The notes under the pieces are model-generated. The model did no database searches, was not told the DNA's origin, and saw only the letters and a list, made by a program, of their open reading frames with translations. Of a stretch of DNA of 22,691 bases, positions 7,994-16,698 are shown piece after piece (position 1 is the stretch's first letter; each line of letters begins with the position of its first letter). Position numbers and translations under genes: made by a program. Source of the DNA: Actinobacteria bacterium UBA2541 (GTDB lineage Bacteria; Actinomycetota; Actinomycetes; Nanopelagicales; Nanopelagicaceae); NCBI GenBank assembly GCA_002340925.1, contig DDMR01000105.1:1-22691 (forward strand). Reading direction: 5' to 3'.

Positions 7994-9208
7994 TTACTTA
8001 AATGCGACCTTTAGATTTTCATCGATTGCAGCCAAGAAGTCCTGGGTGTTTAACCATGGACTATCTTTAGAGATAAGAATTGCAAGATCTTTTGTCATCT
8101 TTCCCGATTCAACTGTTTGGATACAAACTTTCTCTAGAGTTGATGCGAACTCAGCGAGCTTAGGATTGTTATCCAATTTGGCGCGGTGGGTTAGACCTTG
8201 AGTCCAAGCAAAGATTGATGCAATTGGATTTGTTGAAGTCTGCTTTCCAGCTTGGTGATCGCGATAGTGGCGAGTAACAGTTCCGTGTGCAGCTTCTGAT
8301 TCGACAGTCTTTCCATCTGGAGTCATTAGCACTGAAGTCATTAAGCCAAGTGAGCCATAACCTTGTGCGACAGTATCTGATTGCACATCTCCGTCATAGT
8401 TCTTACAGGCCCAAACATAACCACCCTCCCAGCGAAGTGAGGTTGCAACCATGTCATCGATTAGGCGGTGCTCGTAGGTAATTCCTGCAGCATCAAACTT
8501 TGTCTTAAATTCACTCTCAAATATTTCAGCAAAGATATCTTTAAAGCGGCCATCGTAGGCCTTCAAGATTGTGTTCTTTGTTGAGAGAAATACTGGATAG
8601 TTACGAATTAAACCGTAGTTCATCGATGCACGTGCAAAGTCGCGAATTGAATCATCAAGGTTATACATACCCATTGCTACACCAGCTGCTGGGAAATCAA
8701 AGATATTGAACTCCATTGGCTTTGAGCCATCTTTTGGTGTGAAAGTCATTGTTAGAGTTCCAGCACCTGGAACCTTGAAATCGGTTGCCTTGTATTGATC
8801 ACCAAATGCGTGACGGCCAATAACAATTGGCTTAGTCCAATTAGGAACCAACCTTGGAACGTTCTTCATGATGATTGGTTCGCGAAAAATTACGCCACCC
8901 AAGATATTGCGGATGGTTCCGTTAGGAGACTTCCACATCTTCTTTAGACCGAATTCTTCAACCCGAGCTTCATCTGGAGTAATCGTTGCGCACTTGATAC
9001 CGACGCCATGCTTCTTGATCGCATTCGCAGAATCAACTGTTACCTGATCGTTTGTTGCATCTCGGTGTTCAATTCCAAGATCGTAATATTCAAGATTTAC
9101 ATCCAAATAAGGCAAGATCAATTTTTCTTTAATAAATGACCAGATAATGCGAGTCATCTCATCGCCATCAAGCTCTACTACTGTTCCTTCAACTTTTATC
9201 TTCGACAT
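7994..9208 (-). CDS. icd: NADP-dependent isocitrate dehydrogenase (type II, homodimeric)
   Basis: A 404-residue TCA-cycle enzyme that oxidatively decarboxylates isocitrate to 2-oxoglutarate with NADP. It belongs to the eukaryote-like subfamily: [14 protein letters not shown] near the N-terminus, [12 protein letters not shown] (substrate-binding Ser/Asn/Arg), [15 protein letters not shown], and the [10 protein letters not shown] and [14 protein letters not shown] blocks with metal and cofactor ligands. The length is normal for this class. It is the last gene of the long minus-strand run, 34 bp downstream of mdh, and ends at the bidirectional terminator. The upstream ribosome site is weak (GAAGAA just before the ATG). 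No oddities seen. Confidence 0.96.
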   Translation of the reverse strand: MSKIKVEGTVVELDGDEMTRIIWSFIKEKLILPYLDVNLEYYDLGIEHRDATNDQVTVDSANAIKKHGVGIKCATITPDEARVEEFGLKKMWKSPNGTIRNILGGVIFREPIIMKNVPRLVPNWTKPIVIGRHAFGDQYKATDFKVPGAGTLTMTFTPKDGSKPMEFNIFDFPAAGVAMGMYNLDDSIRDFARASMNYGLIRNYPVFLSTKNTILKAYDGRFKDIFAEIFESEFKTKFDAAGITYEHRLIDDMVATSLRWEGGYVWACKNYDGDVQSDTVAQGYGSLGLMTSVLMTPDGKTVESEAAHGTVTRHYRDHQAGKQTSTNPIASIFAWTQGLTHRAKLDNNPKLAEFASTLEKVCIQTVESGKMTKDLAILISKDSPWLNTQDFLAAIDENLKVAFK

Positions 9209-9242
9209 TTTCTTCGCCCGTTTCTTTTTTGACTTTTAAGTA

Positions 9243-10199
9243 TTAGAGATCTTTGACGTCTGCTTGCTTTGCACGAACAGCTTCTGCTGCAGCCTTAAGT
9301 GCTTCAACTTCGCCAGCAGTGAGCGCGCTTTCGACTACCTTGCGAACTCCGCTCTTGCCGATCTCGGCTTCTACTCCAAGATAAACACCACTAATTCCAT
9401 ATTCACCATCTACCCAAGCACAGACCGGCATAACTTCACCTGAATCTTCTTTTACTGCTTTAGCCATACGAGCAGCTGCAGCTGATGGTGCGTAATATGC
9501 AGAACCTGTTTTTAGTAGCGCAACAACTTCGGCGCCACCATTTCGAGTGCGATCAACAAGTGATTCAATCTTTGCGGTATCAAGCAATTCGGTAAGTGCT
9601 TTGCCATTGACTGTGCAACGACTTGGAACCGGAACCATGGTGTCACCATGTGATCCCAGAGTAAGTGTCTTCACTGCTGATACTGGAACCTTTAGCTCTT
9701 CGGCAACAAAATTTGTAAATCGTGCAGTATCAAGCATTCCGGCTTGGCCCATTACACGATTCTTAGGGAATGCAGTTGCAAGTTGGGTAAGTGCTGTCAT
9801 TTCATCGAGTGGGTTTGAAACCACGATGATTACGGCATTTGGTGAGTGCTTTGCAATATTTTCAGCAACGCTTCGAACGATTCCAGCATTTACACCAATT
9901 AAATCCATTCGGCTCATGCCTGGCTTGCGCGGAAGGCCTGCAGTAATTACTACAACTTCTGAATTAGCAGTTGCTTCGTATCCAGCACCCACTGCAGTTG
10001 TTGTGGCTCCAACAATCTTGGTCTCAAATCCTTCAATAGACCTTGATTGATTCATATCAAGAGCAAGACCCTCTGGCTTTCCTTCTAAAATATCTGTAAG
10101 GACAACTGTTTCAAAGATGTCATATTCTGCTAATCGAAGTGCGGTAGTTGATCCATAAAAACCAGCTCCGACAACTGTTACTTTCCCTGATCTGCTCAT
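9243..10199 (-). CDS. mdh: Malate dehydrogenase (NAD, LDH-like type)
   Basis: A 318-residue member of the lactate/malate dehydrogenase family, interconverting malate and oxaloacetate in the TCA cycle. The Rossmann motif is GAGFYG (11-16). The specificity loop reads AGLPRKPGMSR with Arg at about residue 91, where lactate dehydrogenases have Gln, so this is malate dehydrogenase. The catalytic His is about 184 in LGSHGDTMVP, with SNPLD and MLDTARF also present. A clear ribosome site AAGGA lies 7 nt before the ATG. The 71-bp gap from the DUF3017 gene is one of the longer gaps in the run, but I see no convincing promoter or terminator in it. Confidence 0.95.
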   Translation of the reverse strand: MSRSGKVTVVGAGFYGSTTALRLAEYDIFETVVLTDILEGKPEGLALDMNQSRSIEGFETKIVGATTTAVGAGYEATANSEVVVITAGLPRKPGMSRMDLIGVNAGIVRSVAENIAKHSPNAVIIVVSNPLDEMTALTQLATAFPKNRVMGQAGMLDTARFTNFVAEELKVPVSAVKTLTLGSHGDTMVPVPSRCTVNGKALTELLDTAKIESLVDRTRNGGAEVVALLKTGSAYYAPSAAAARMAKAVKEDSGEVMPVCAWVDGEYGISGVYLGVEAEIGKSGVRKVVESALTAGEVEALKAAAEAVRAKQADVKDL

Positions 10200-10270
10200 G
10201 TTCTCTTCCTTTTTATTTTCTACTCTGACCTGAATTGGATTAAGGCTTTTTTAAATTCACTGGCTAGATA

Positions 10271-10510
10271 TTACTTGGCGTTAGGCAGTGTGAGCGCCAC
10301 CACAAAGAGCAGCGCTGCCATGCCTACTGGAAGTATTAATTCAATTTTCCGACGACGATTTGAGCGTAAATACTTGGTTGTTGCAACTATTCCGGTTCCG
10401 ATTGAAAGAAGCAGTGCGCCAGTCCGGACCGCATCAAAAATCCCGAAGATAATGCCCAGAACGATCAAAGCAAAAGCTAAAATTTGAATTCGATCGACTG
10501 CAATCTTCAT
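10271..10510 (-). CDS. DUF3017-type small membrane protein
   Basis: 79 residues with three hydrophobic segments: [18 protein letters not shown] (about 8-25), [18 protein letters not shown] (about 31-48) and [18 protein letters not shown] (about 59-76). A basic loop, RSNRRRK, lies between the second and third. Size, pattern and position between folD and mdh match the actinobacterial DUF3017 family. No function is known. The ATG overlaps the folD stop by 4 bp (ATGA), so translation is probably coupled. A plus-strand frame of similar length on the opposite strand (10275-10487) is a shadow. Confidence 0.85.
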   Translation of the reverse strand: MKIAVDRIQILAFALIVLGIIFGIFDAVRTGALLLSIGTGIVATTKYLRSNRRRKIELILPVGMAALLFVVALTLPNAK

Positions 10511-11346
10511 GAATTATTCTGCGCCATTTCTACAACATTAGATAGCAACATTGCTCTTGTCATTGGTCCTACCCCACCAGGCATTGGCGCAAATGCAGAT
10601 GCAACGCTTACAACATCAGGATGAACATCACCTTGTAAACCTGAACTTGTTCGTGTGATTCCAACATCTAAAACTATAGCCCCTGATTTTATCATCTCGG
10701 AAGTTAAGAAGTGCGCACTACCAATTGCAGCAATAACAATGTCTGCACGCTTTGTGTGAGAAATTAAATTTTTGGTCTTGGTATGCGTAGTTGTGACTGT
10801 AGCATCGCTTCCTCGTTGTGAGAGCAATAATCCAAGTGGTCGGCCAACCGTTAAGCCTCGACCAATCACAACCACTTCTTTGCCTGATGTAGTTAGTGAA
10901 TACCGATGCAACAACTCTAGGATTCCGCGAGGTGTGCAAGGCAATGGCGCCTTTGCTCCCATAACTAATTTACCTAAATTCAGTGGATGCAAACCGTCGG
11001 CATCTTTATTTGGATTAATACTCTCCAAAATCTTGTTGGCATTTATTTCGCCAGGTAAGGGAAGTTGGACTATGTATCCCGTGCATTCATTGCTGTCATT
11101 TAAATCTTTAAGGGCTGCAGAAACATCACTTGCAGACGCTGTTGCGGGCAAATCAATTCGAATCGAATTTATTCCAACTTCGGCGCAATCTCTATGCTTT
11201 CCAGATACATAAGACATCGAACCAGGATCATCGCCAACAAGTATTGTTCCGAGGCCGGGCTTCTTTGCCATCTTTGAAACAACTTGGCGTAATTCATCTT
11301 TTATAACGGCGGCAGTTGCCTTGCCATCAAGAATTATCGCGCTCAT
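10507..11346 (-). CDS. folD: Bifunctional methylenetetrahydrofolate dehydrogenase/cyclohydrolase
   Basis: A 279-residue FolD, oxidising 5,10-methylene-THF with NADP to methenyl-THF and hydrolysing it to 10-formyl-THF. Conserved features are [14 protein letters not shown] with catalytic K50, the QLPLPGEI block, [18 protein letters not shown], the nucleotide-binding [11 protein letters not shown] and the C-terminal [14 protein letters not shown]. The product is the formyl donor for PurN and PurH, encoded immediately upstream in the same run. AGGA lies 7 nt before the ATG, and 22 bp separate it from purH. It overlaps the DUF3017 gene by 4 bp. Confidence 0.96.
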   Translation of the reverse strand: MSAIILDGKATAAVIKDELRQVVSKMAKKPGLGTILVGDDPGSMSYVSGKHRDCAEVGINSIRIDLPATASASDVSAALKDLNDSNECTGYIVQLPLPGEINANKILESINPNKDADGLHPLNLGKLVMGAKAPLPCTPRGILELLHRYSLTTSGKEVVVIGRGLTVGRPLGLLLSQRGSDATVTTTHTKTKNLISHTKRADIVIAAIGSAHFLTSEMIKSGAIVLDVGITRTSSGLQGDVHPDVVSVASAFAPMPGGVGPMTRAMLLSNVVEMAQNNS

Positions 11347-11368
11347 ATTCGAATCCTATCGAGAAGCA

Positions 11369-12907
11369 TTAAGCATGCGAAAAATGACGGACTCCCGTGA
11401 AGAACATCGCAATATTTGCCGCTTTTGCTGCCTCGATTACTTCGGCATCGCGCACACTTCCACCCGGAGCCACTACTGCAGTGATCCCAGCATCAAGCAG
11501 AATCTGCAGACCATCAGCAAAAGGAAAGAATGCATCGCTTGCAGCAACAGAATTGTTCGCTCGCTTGCCGGCGCGGGCCACTGCAAGCTTTGCACTATCG
11601 ACACGATTTACTTGGCCCATTCCAACACCAACTGATGCACCACTTTTTGCTAGAAGAATTCCATTACTTTTTACTGAGCGCACACTTCGCCAGGCAAACT
11701 CAAGATCTTTTTTAACTTGCACGCTAATTTCGCCACCTGAAACCTGCTGCCAATTCGCAAAATCATCACCACTAGCATCAACCAAATCACTTTCTTGAAT
11801 TAAAAGTCCACCAGTAATTGGTCGCAGCTCTTCCTTAGCAATCTTGTAATTAGCTAATTCAAGAATTCTTATTGATGGTTTAGTGGCCAATATTTCTATG
11901 GCTCCCGCTTCATATCCTGGCGCCACAACGACCTCGGTAAATACTTCGCTCAACGCACTAGCCATTTCAACTGTGAGCGTGCGATTTGCGGCGACTACGC
12001 CACCGAATGCTGAAACTGGATCGCAAGCATTGGCTGCCGAATATGCACTTTTAATATCGGCTGCGATTGCAATGCCACATGGGTTTGCATGTTTGATAAT
12101 CGCTACACAAGGTTGGCTGTGATCATAAGCTGCACGTAGTGCAGCATCGGCATCGGTAAAATTGTTGAAGGACATCTCTTTGCCATGATGCTGCTTGGCG
12201 CTACTAATTCCCTTAGCGCTCGAAATATCTGCGAAGACTGCTGCGCTTTGATGTGGATTCTCGCCATATCGAAGATCTGAAATTTTGTGCCAAACTTTTG
12301 CGCGCCAATCGCTCTGATTTAATTCATTGGCAAGCCAATCCGCTATCGCTATGTCATATTCGGCAGTTTTGCGGAAAGTATTCATGGCCAAATTACGGCG
12401 CTCTTCTAGCGTAAAGCCACCTTCTTCTAAAGCTGTATCCAATAATGAGTATTGGGCCGGGTCTGAGATAACAGCGACAGAGTTGTGGTTCTTGGCGGCG
12501 CCCCGCAACATACTTGGGCCCCCGATATCAATTTGTTCGATGCATTCAGAAAATTCGGCTCCATTAGCAATTGTTTGAGTGAATGGATAAAGATTTATAA
12601 CTATTAAATCAAAAGGTGCAATGTCAGCATCGGCCAACTCTTGCAAGTGATTTGGGTTGCTCTGGTCAGCCAAAATTCCACCATGAATTCGTGGGTGTAG
12701 TGTTTTTACCCGACCGCCAAGCATTTCAGGAAATCCGGTGTAATCTTCGACCGCAATTACTTTTACTCCAGCGTCACGCAATACCTTTGCGGTTGAACCT
12801 GTTGAGAGAATTTCAATTCCGTGTTTTTCAAGGCTTTTACCAAGTTCTACTAAGCCGGTCTTGTCATAAACACTGACAAGTGCTCGAGCTACTTTCTTAC
12901 GATTCAT
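11369..12907 (-). CDS. purH: Bifunctional AICAR formyltransferase/IMP cyclohydrolase
   Basis: 512 residues covering the last two steps of purine synthesis, AICAR to FAICAR to IMP. The N-terminal MGS-like cyclohydrolase domain (about 1-190) has [32 protein letters not shown] and NLYPF. The C-terminal formyltransferase domain shows RYGENPHQ (213-220), the catalytic K262-H263 in KHANPCG, VSAFGG, and GGSVRDAEV near the end, closing with RHFSH. The ATG overlaps the purN stop in an ATGA arrangement. It uses 10-formyl-THF from the downstream folD. Confidence 0.97.
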   Translation of the reverse strand: MNRKKVARALVSVYDKTGLVELGKSLEKHGIEILSTGSTAKVLRDAGVKVIAVEDYTGFPEMLGGRVKTLHPRIHGGILADQSNPNHLQELADADIAPFDLIVINLYPFTQTIANGAEFSECIEQIDIGGPSMLRGAAKNHNSVAVISDPAQYSLLDTALEEGGFTLEERRNLAMNTFRKTAEYDIAIADWLANELNQSDWRAKVWHKISDLRYGENPHQSAAVFADISSAKGISSAKQHHGKEMSFNNFTDADAALRAAYDHSQPCVAIIKHANPCGIAIAADIKSAYSAANACDPVSAFGGVVAANRTLTVEMASALSEVFTEVVVAPGYEAGAIEILATKPSIRILELANYKIAKEELRPITGGLLIQESDLVDASGDDFANWQQVSGGEISVQVKKDLEFAWRSVRSVKSNGILLAKSGASVGVGMGQVNRVDSAKLAVARAGKRANNSVAASDAFFPFADGLQILLDAGITAVVAPGGSVRDAEVIEAAKAANIAMFFTGVRHFSHA

Positions 12908-13473
12908 TGGTTCCGCCTTGGTATTCCATCAGCAATAAAACGTTGAAGAGTCTCAACTATGAGCGCTCGTTCCACAATCTTAATGCGTTCATGCAGACTT
13001 GCCTCATCATCTTCTGGCAGAACTGCGACCTCTTGCTGCTGGATTATGGCTCCAGTATCGATGCCCGTATCTACCCAATGCACCGTTGAACCAGTCACTT
13101 CAACTGCCGAATCCAATGCATCTCTCACCGCATGGGCACCTGGAAAATTTGGCAGCAGGGCAGGGTGTGTATTAATTGTTGGAAACTTAGATACAAATGC
13201 TGCCGCCAAAATCCGCATAAATCCAACGCTCACAACCAGGTCAGGATTTAATCGCAAAACAGCTTCAAATATTTGGTTATCCCAAGTTGATCGTTCCTCA
13301 AGCATGGGTAAACATTTTGTGGCGATGCCTGCTGCCTTTGCTCGTTCAATAGCTAAACACTCTTTATCTGCAATTAGCTCGAGGATTTCTAAGTTCAGCG
13401 CTCCTGTTTGCTTTGCATCAATAATCGATTGCGCAAGTGAACCATTTCCCGAGGCCAATAAAACAATGCGCAT
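12904..13473 (-). CDS. purN: Phosphoribosylglycinamide formyltransferase
   Basis: A 189-residue GAR transformylase, transferring the formyl group of 10-formyl-THF to GAR in purine synthesis. Catalytic residues are visible: N101 and H103 in NTHPALLP, and D139 in GIDTGAII, at spacings matching E. coli N106/H108/D144. The N-terminal nucleotide loop reads [12 protein letters not shown], slightly off the usual GSGSN pattern (GNGS here). The ATG directly abuts the stop of the upstream membrane-protein gene (no gap), and its own stop overlaps purH by 4 bp. Confidence 0.96.
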   Translation of the reverse strand: MRIVLLASGNGSLAQSIIDAKQTGALNLEILELIADKECLAIERAKAAGIATKCLPMLEERSTWDNQIFEAVLRLNPDLVVSVGFMRILAAAFVSKFPTINTHPALLPNFPGAHAVRDALDSAVEVTGSTVHWVDTGIDTGAIIQQQEVAVLPEDDEASLHERIKIVERALIVETLQRFIADGIPRRNQ

Positions 13474-14571
13474 TTAGATCTCGCTCTTAGGTGATCTAAA
13501 TGACTTAACCAACTTAGGTAGATACAGGCCAAAAATCAAAATTAGTATCTGAATGGCTCCGAATAACGCTGGAAGTTTCCACCAAGTTACTCCCACTGGG
13601 TGCATATCTTGAGTAAGAAGGGTGCCGCCCGCTAAAAATGAGAAGAGGGTTAGCAAGATTAAAAATGGGATCACGCTGAACATAATCTCTTTTTGCCGAA
13701 CTCTAAATTCATTATGCACTAGCGAAATCTTTAATTGATTTAAAGCAAGAATTAGGACTGGAACAACCAAGGCAATTAGGACTAGTGGATATTCTGATGT
13801 TGGAAGTGAACCAAGTAATGGAATCGCTGGAAGCGAATTTATATCTAGTGTGACCGGTGAAATCAGAGTTCCGAGCCCGATAGAGAATCCTGGGCCGAAG
13901 AAGTATGAGATGCCAGCTAGTGCAAAATTCGGTAGATAAAGTAATTGTAAAATTGTAAATAGAATTCCCCCCATAATTCCTGGTTGAATTACGATCGCCA
14001 ATGATTTAACAATTTCAAAATGCATAATCAGTGATACTCCGATGGCCAGAGTAGATAAACCTAAAAGTGACATGAATGCAAAGGTAAGGAACTTAAATTT
14101 TTGGAAGAAATTACCTTGGTAATTTAGTGTCGCACTTATTCCCAAAAAGAGAACAAAGGCCGGGGTTAAAAGTAGGTTCGGCTTAATATTTTCGCTCTGG
14201 CTAAGAGTTGCTGCAAGGGCCGCGATCGCAGTATAGAAAAATATTACGAAAGTTCGTGAGCCCCTGGAGTTATTCGAGAATTCACTTGCTCGCTTGTAGC
14301 CACTTCGAATCGCTAGCCACGGAAATATTGCCGCGCCAATTGGAAGATAAGAAAGTGCGCCACTTGAAAAACCTGCGGATAGCGATAATTCAAATGGAAC
14401 TAAGTGACTACCTAGCCACATCCAAATCGCGGCTCGAATTGGATCAGAGGTATTTCCAGTTGCACTTCCTGCGGTGGACCAGGCAAAGAGCGCGATAAAA
14501 CTCAAAGGAAGCAAGATTAATGCCACACTACGCAGGGCCTGTTGAAACGAAATCAGCAGGATGCGGCTCAA
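13474..14571 (-). CDS. DUF6350 (PerM-like) polytopic membrane protein
   Basis: 365 residues with about nine hydrophobic segments spread over the length. The central block YLPNFALAGISYFFGPGF followed by GTLISP and a small-residue loop, then LPAIPLLGSLP, is what I know as the hallmark of the DUF6350 family. Its place between sucD and purN matches M. tuberculosis Rv0955 (PerM), reported to be needed for persistence and cell division through divisome stability; I infer orthology from position and architecture, not from alignment. The start is TTG at 14571 with AAGG about 10 nt upstream, overlapping the sucD stop codon region. Its stop directly abuts the purN ATG. A catalytic function is not apparent. 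Confidence 0.85.
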   Translation of the reverse strand: MSRILLISFQQALRSVALILLPLSFIALFAWSTAGSATGNTSDPIRAAIWMWLGSHLVPFELSLSAGFSSGALSYLPIGAAIFPWLAIRSGYKRASEFSNNSRGSRTFVIFFYTAIAALAATLSQSENIKPNLLLTPAFVLFLGISATLNYQGNFFQKFKFLTFAFMSLLGLSTLAIGVSLIMHFEIVKSLAIVIQPGIMGGILFTILQLLYLPNFALAGISYFFGPGFSIGLGTLISPVTLDINSLPAIPLLGSLPTSEYPLVLIALVVPVLILALNQLKISLVHNEFRVRQKEIMFSVIPFLILLTLFSFLAGGTLLTQDMHPVGVTWWKLPALFGAIQILILIFGLYLPKLVKSFRSPKSEI

Positions 14572-14582
14572 GTTAATCGACC

Positions 14583-15470
14583 TTATTTTTTATTATTTAA
14601 AATATCGCGCATTAATTGTGCGGTCTCACTTGGAGTCTTTCCTACTTTCACGCCAACAGCTTCGAGAGCGCTCTGCTTTGCAGCAGCGGTTCCAGATGAT
14701 CCTGAAACGATTGCACCGGCATGTCCCATGGTTTTTCCTTCTGGGGCCGTAAAGCCTGCAACATAACCAACAACGGGCTTAGTTACGTATTCTCCAATAA
14801 AAGCTGCGGCCCGCTCTTCGGCATCTCCGCCGATTTCACCAATCATGACAATTGTATCTGTATCTGGGTCATCTTGGAATGCGCGCAGACAATCAATGTG
14901 TGTTGTTCCGATGATTGGGTCTCCACCAATTCCTACTGCGGTGCTAAAACCAAAGTCACGAAGTTCATACATCATTTGATAGGTAAGAGTCCCAGATTTA
15001 GAAACTAAACCAATACGACCTGGACCTGTGATATCTGCTGGAATGATTCCGATATTAGATTTTCCAGGGCTAATCAATCCTGGGCAGTTTGGTCCAACTA
15101 AACGAGTTGTTCCTTTTTCAACAGCGTATGCATAAAAAGCTGCTGAATCATGAACTGGAATTCCCTCAGTGATTACAACTACTAGTGGTAATTTTGCATC
15201 AATTGCATCAATAACCGCAGCCTTTGCAAACTTTGGTGGAACGAACACAACAGATGCATTCGCACCGGTTGCCGCAACTGCTTCTGAAACACTATTGAAA
15301 ACTGGTAGCGAGATGCCTTCAATTTCGACGCTCTGTCCACCTTTGCCCGGAGTAACACCACCGACAATTTTGGTGCCGGACTTAATCATTCTGGCGGTGT
15401 GCTTTGTTCCTTCAGATCCAGTCATTCCCTGCACTAGAACTTTGGTCTTTTCATTAATGAAAATAGCCAT
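14583..15470 (-). CDS. sucD: Succinate--CoA ligase, alpha subunit
   Basis: A 295-residue alpha subunit of succinyl-CoA synthetase, the substrate-level phosphorylation step of the TCA cycle. The CoA-binding N-terminal domain begins [14 protein letters not shown] and includes [20 protein letters not shown] and [11 protein letters not shown] follow, and the phosphorylated histidine is H250 in GHAGAIVSG. The length is normal. The ATG overlaps the sucC stop by one base (TAATG), fitting equimolar production of the two subunits. The downstream DUF6350 gene begins 11 bp after the stop. Confidence 0.97.
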   Translation of the reverse strand: MAIFINEKTKVLVQGMTGSEGTKHTARMIKSGTKIVGGVTPGKGGQSVEIEGISLPVFNSVSEAVAATGANASVVFVPPKFAKAAVIDAIDAKLPLVVVITEGIPVHDSAAFYAYAVEKGTTRLVGPNCPGLISPGKSNIGIIPADITGPGRIGLVSKSGTLTYQMMYELRDFGFSTAVGIGGDPIIGTTHIDCLRAFQDDPDTDTIVMIGEIGGDAEERAAAFIGEYVTKPVVGYVAGFTAPEGKTMGHAGAIVSGSSGTAAAKQSALEAVGVKVGKTPSETAQLMRDILNNKK

Positions 15471-16630
15471 TACTTTGCCGCCAATTCTGCAGCGCGTGCT
15501 GCTGCGCCATCCATTGTTTCAACCTGCTGAATTAGCGGGTGAGCCGCTTCATTAAGAATACGACGACCTTCAATTACATTGTTGCCATCTAATCGAACAA
15601 CAATTGGCTTAGTTGCTTGGGCGCCGAGCATTGTTAGTGCCTGAACAATTCCGTTTGCAACCGCGTCGCAAGCAGTGATTCCGCCAAATACATTTACAAA
15701 AACACTTCGGACATCAGGATCACCCAGGATAACCCCAAGACCATCTGCCATTACCTGTGCCGACGCGCCGCCACCAATATCCAGGAAGTTTGCTGGTTTA
15801 ACACCAAACTTTTCGCCGGCATATGCAACGACATCAAGCGTGCTCATAACTAAGCCAGCTCCATTACCGATGATTCCAACTTGGCCATCAAGCTTTACAT
15901 AATTGAGGTTCTTAGCTTTAGCTGCAGCTTCTAATGGATTTGCTGCCGCGTGATCAATTAGATCTTCGTGGTTTGGATGACGAAAATCTGCACTGTCATC
16001 AAGAGTTACTTTGCCATCTAGTGCAACAACTTTTCCATCACTGGTTTTAACGAGTGGATTGATCTCCATAAGTGTTGCATCTTCTGCGACAAATGCTGCC
16101 CATAACTTGAGAAGAACTTTGACAACTTGATCTACAACATCTGCGGGGAATCGCCCAGCCAAGATGATTTCTCGGGCTTTATCTTTTGAAATTCCAATAT
16201 TTGGATCGATACCAATTCGAGCTAATTTCTCTGGAGTCTTATGCGCAACTTCTTCGATTTCCATACCACCAGCAACTGATGCCATAACCAGGAAGTTTCG
16301 GTTTGCGCGATCTAAGAGAATTGCCAAGTAATACTCGGCTTCAATTGGCGCAGCTTGCGCGATCATTACTTTGTGAACTGTGTGGCCTTTGATATCCATT
16401 CCAAGAATTGCTGCCGCTTTTTCTCGCGCATCGACTGCGCTCTCTGCAAGCTTTACGCCACCAGCTTTTCCGCGACCGCCAACTTTTACTTGGGCTTTTA
16501 CGACCACGCGGCCACCCATTGACGCGGCAGCAGCTTCAGCTTCCTCAGGTGTAAACGCAACTGCGCCACCTAATACTGGAACACCGTGTGATTCAAAAAG
16601 ATCTCGAGCTTGATACTCAAAGAGATCCAT
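15470..16630 (-). CDS. sucC: Succinate--CoA ligase, beta subunit
   Basis: A 386-residue beta subunit with an N-terminal ATP-grasp fold, starting [39 protein letters not shown] marks the nucleotide-binding region, MEINPLV and [10 protein letters not shown] carry metal-binding residues, and [12 protein letters not shown] and [10 protein letters not shown] lie in the C-terminal CoA-ligase domain. A GGGG-containing stretch precedes the ATG by about 6 nt as a possible ribosome site. The 68-bp gap from pcrA could hold a promoter, but I find no convincing -10 box at leaderless distance and no terminator after pcrA, so read-through from pcrA is possible. Confidence 0.97.
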   Translation of the reverse strand: MDLFEYQARDLFESHGVPVLGGAVAFTPEEAEAAAASMGGRVVVKAQVKVGGRGKAGGVKLAESAVDAREKAAAILGMDIKGHTVHKVMIAQAAPIEAEYYLAILLDRANRNFLVMASVAGGMEIEEVAHKTPEKLARIGIDPNIGISKDKAREIILAGRFPADVVDQVVKVLLKLWAAFVAEDATLMEINPLVKTSDGKVVALDGKVTLDDSADFRHPNHEDLIDHAAANPLEAAAKAKNLNYVKLDGQVGIIGNGAGLVMSTLDVVAYAGEKFGVKPANFLDIGGGASAQVMADGLGVILGDPDVRSVFVNVFGGITACDAVANGIVQALTMLGAQATKPIVVRLDGNNVIEGRRILNEAAHPLIQQVETMDGAAARAAELAAK

Positions 16631-16698
16631 TAGTTACCCCATCCATTAATCGCTACAAATTTTCAGTGCTTGCGAATAGGCAAAATCTTAGTGGCTAA

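Noticed and set aside
9547..10050. A 167-codon plus-strand open frame opposite mdh, and similar ones opposite purH, folD and purN.
   Set aside because: They mirror strongly conserved genes on the minus strand and show no recognisable family or ribosome site; they are antisense shadows.
336..14674. The 10-mer palindrome AGAGCGCTCT occurs at 337-346, 3425-3434 and 14665-14674.
   Set aside because: All three lie inside coding regions and encode common tracts (RAL or SAL). Three copies may reflect codon preference; without a genome-wide count I cannot call it a functional motif.
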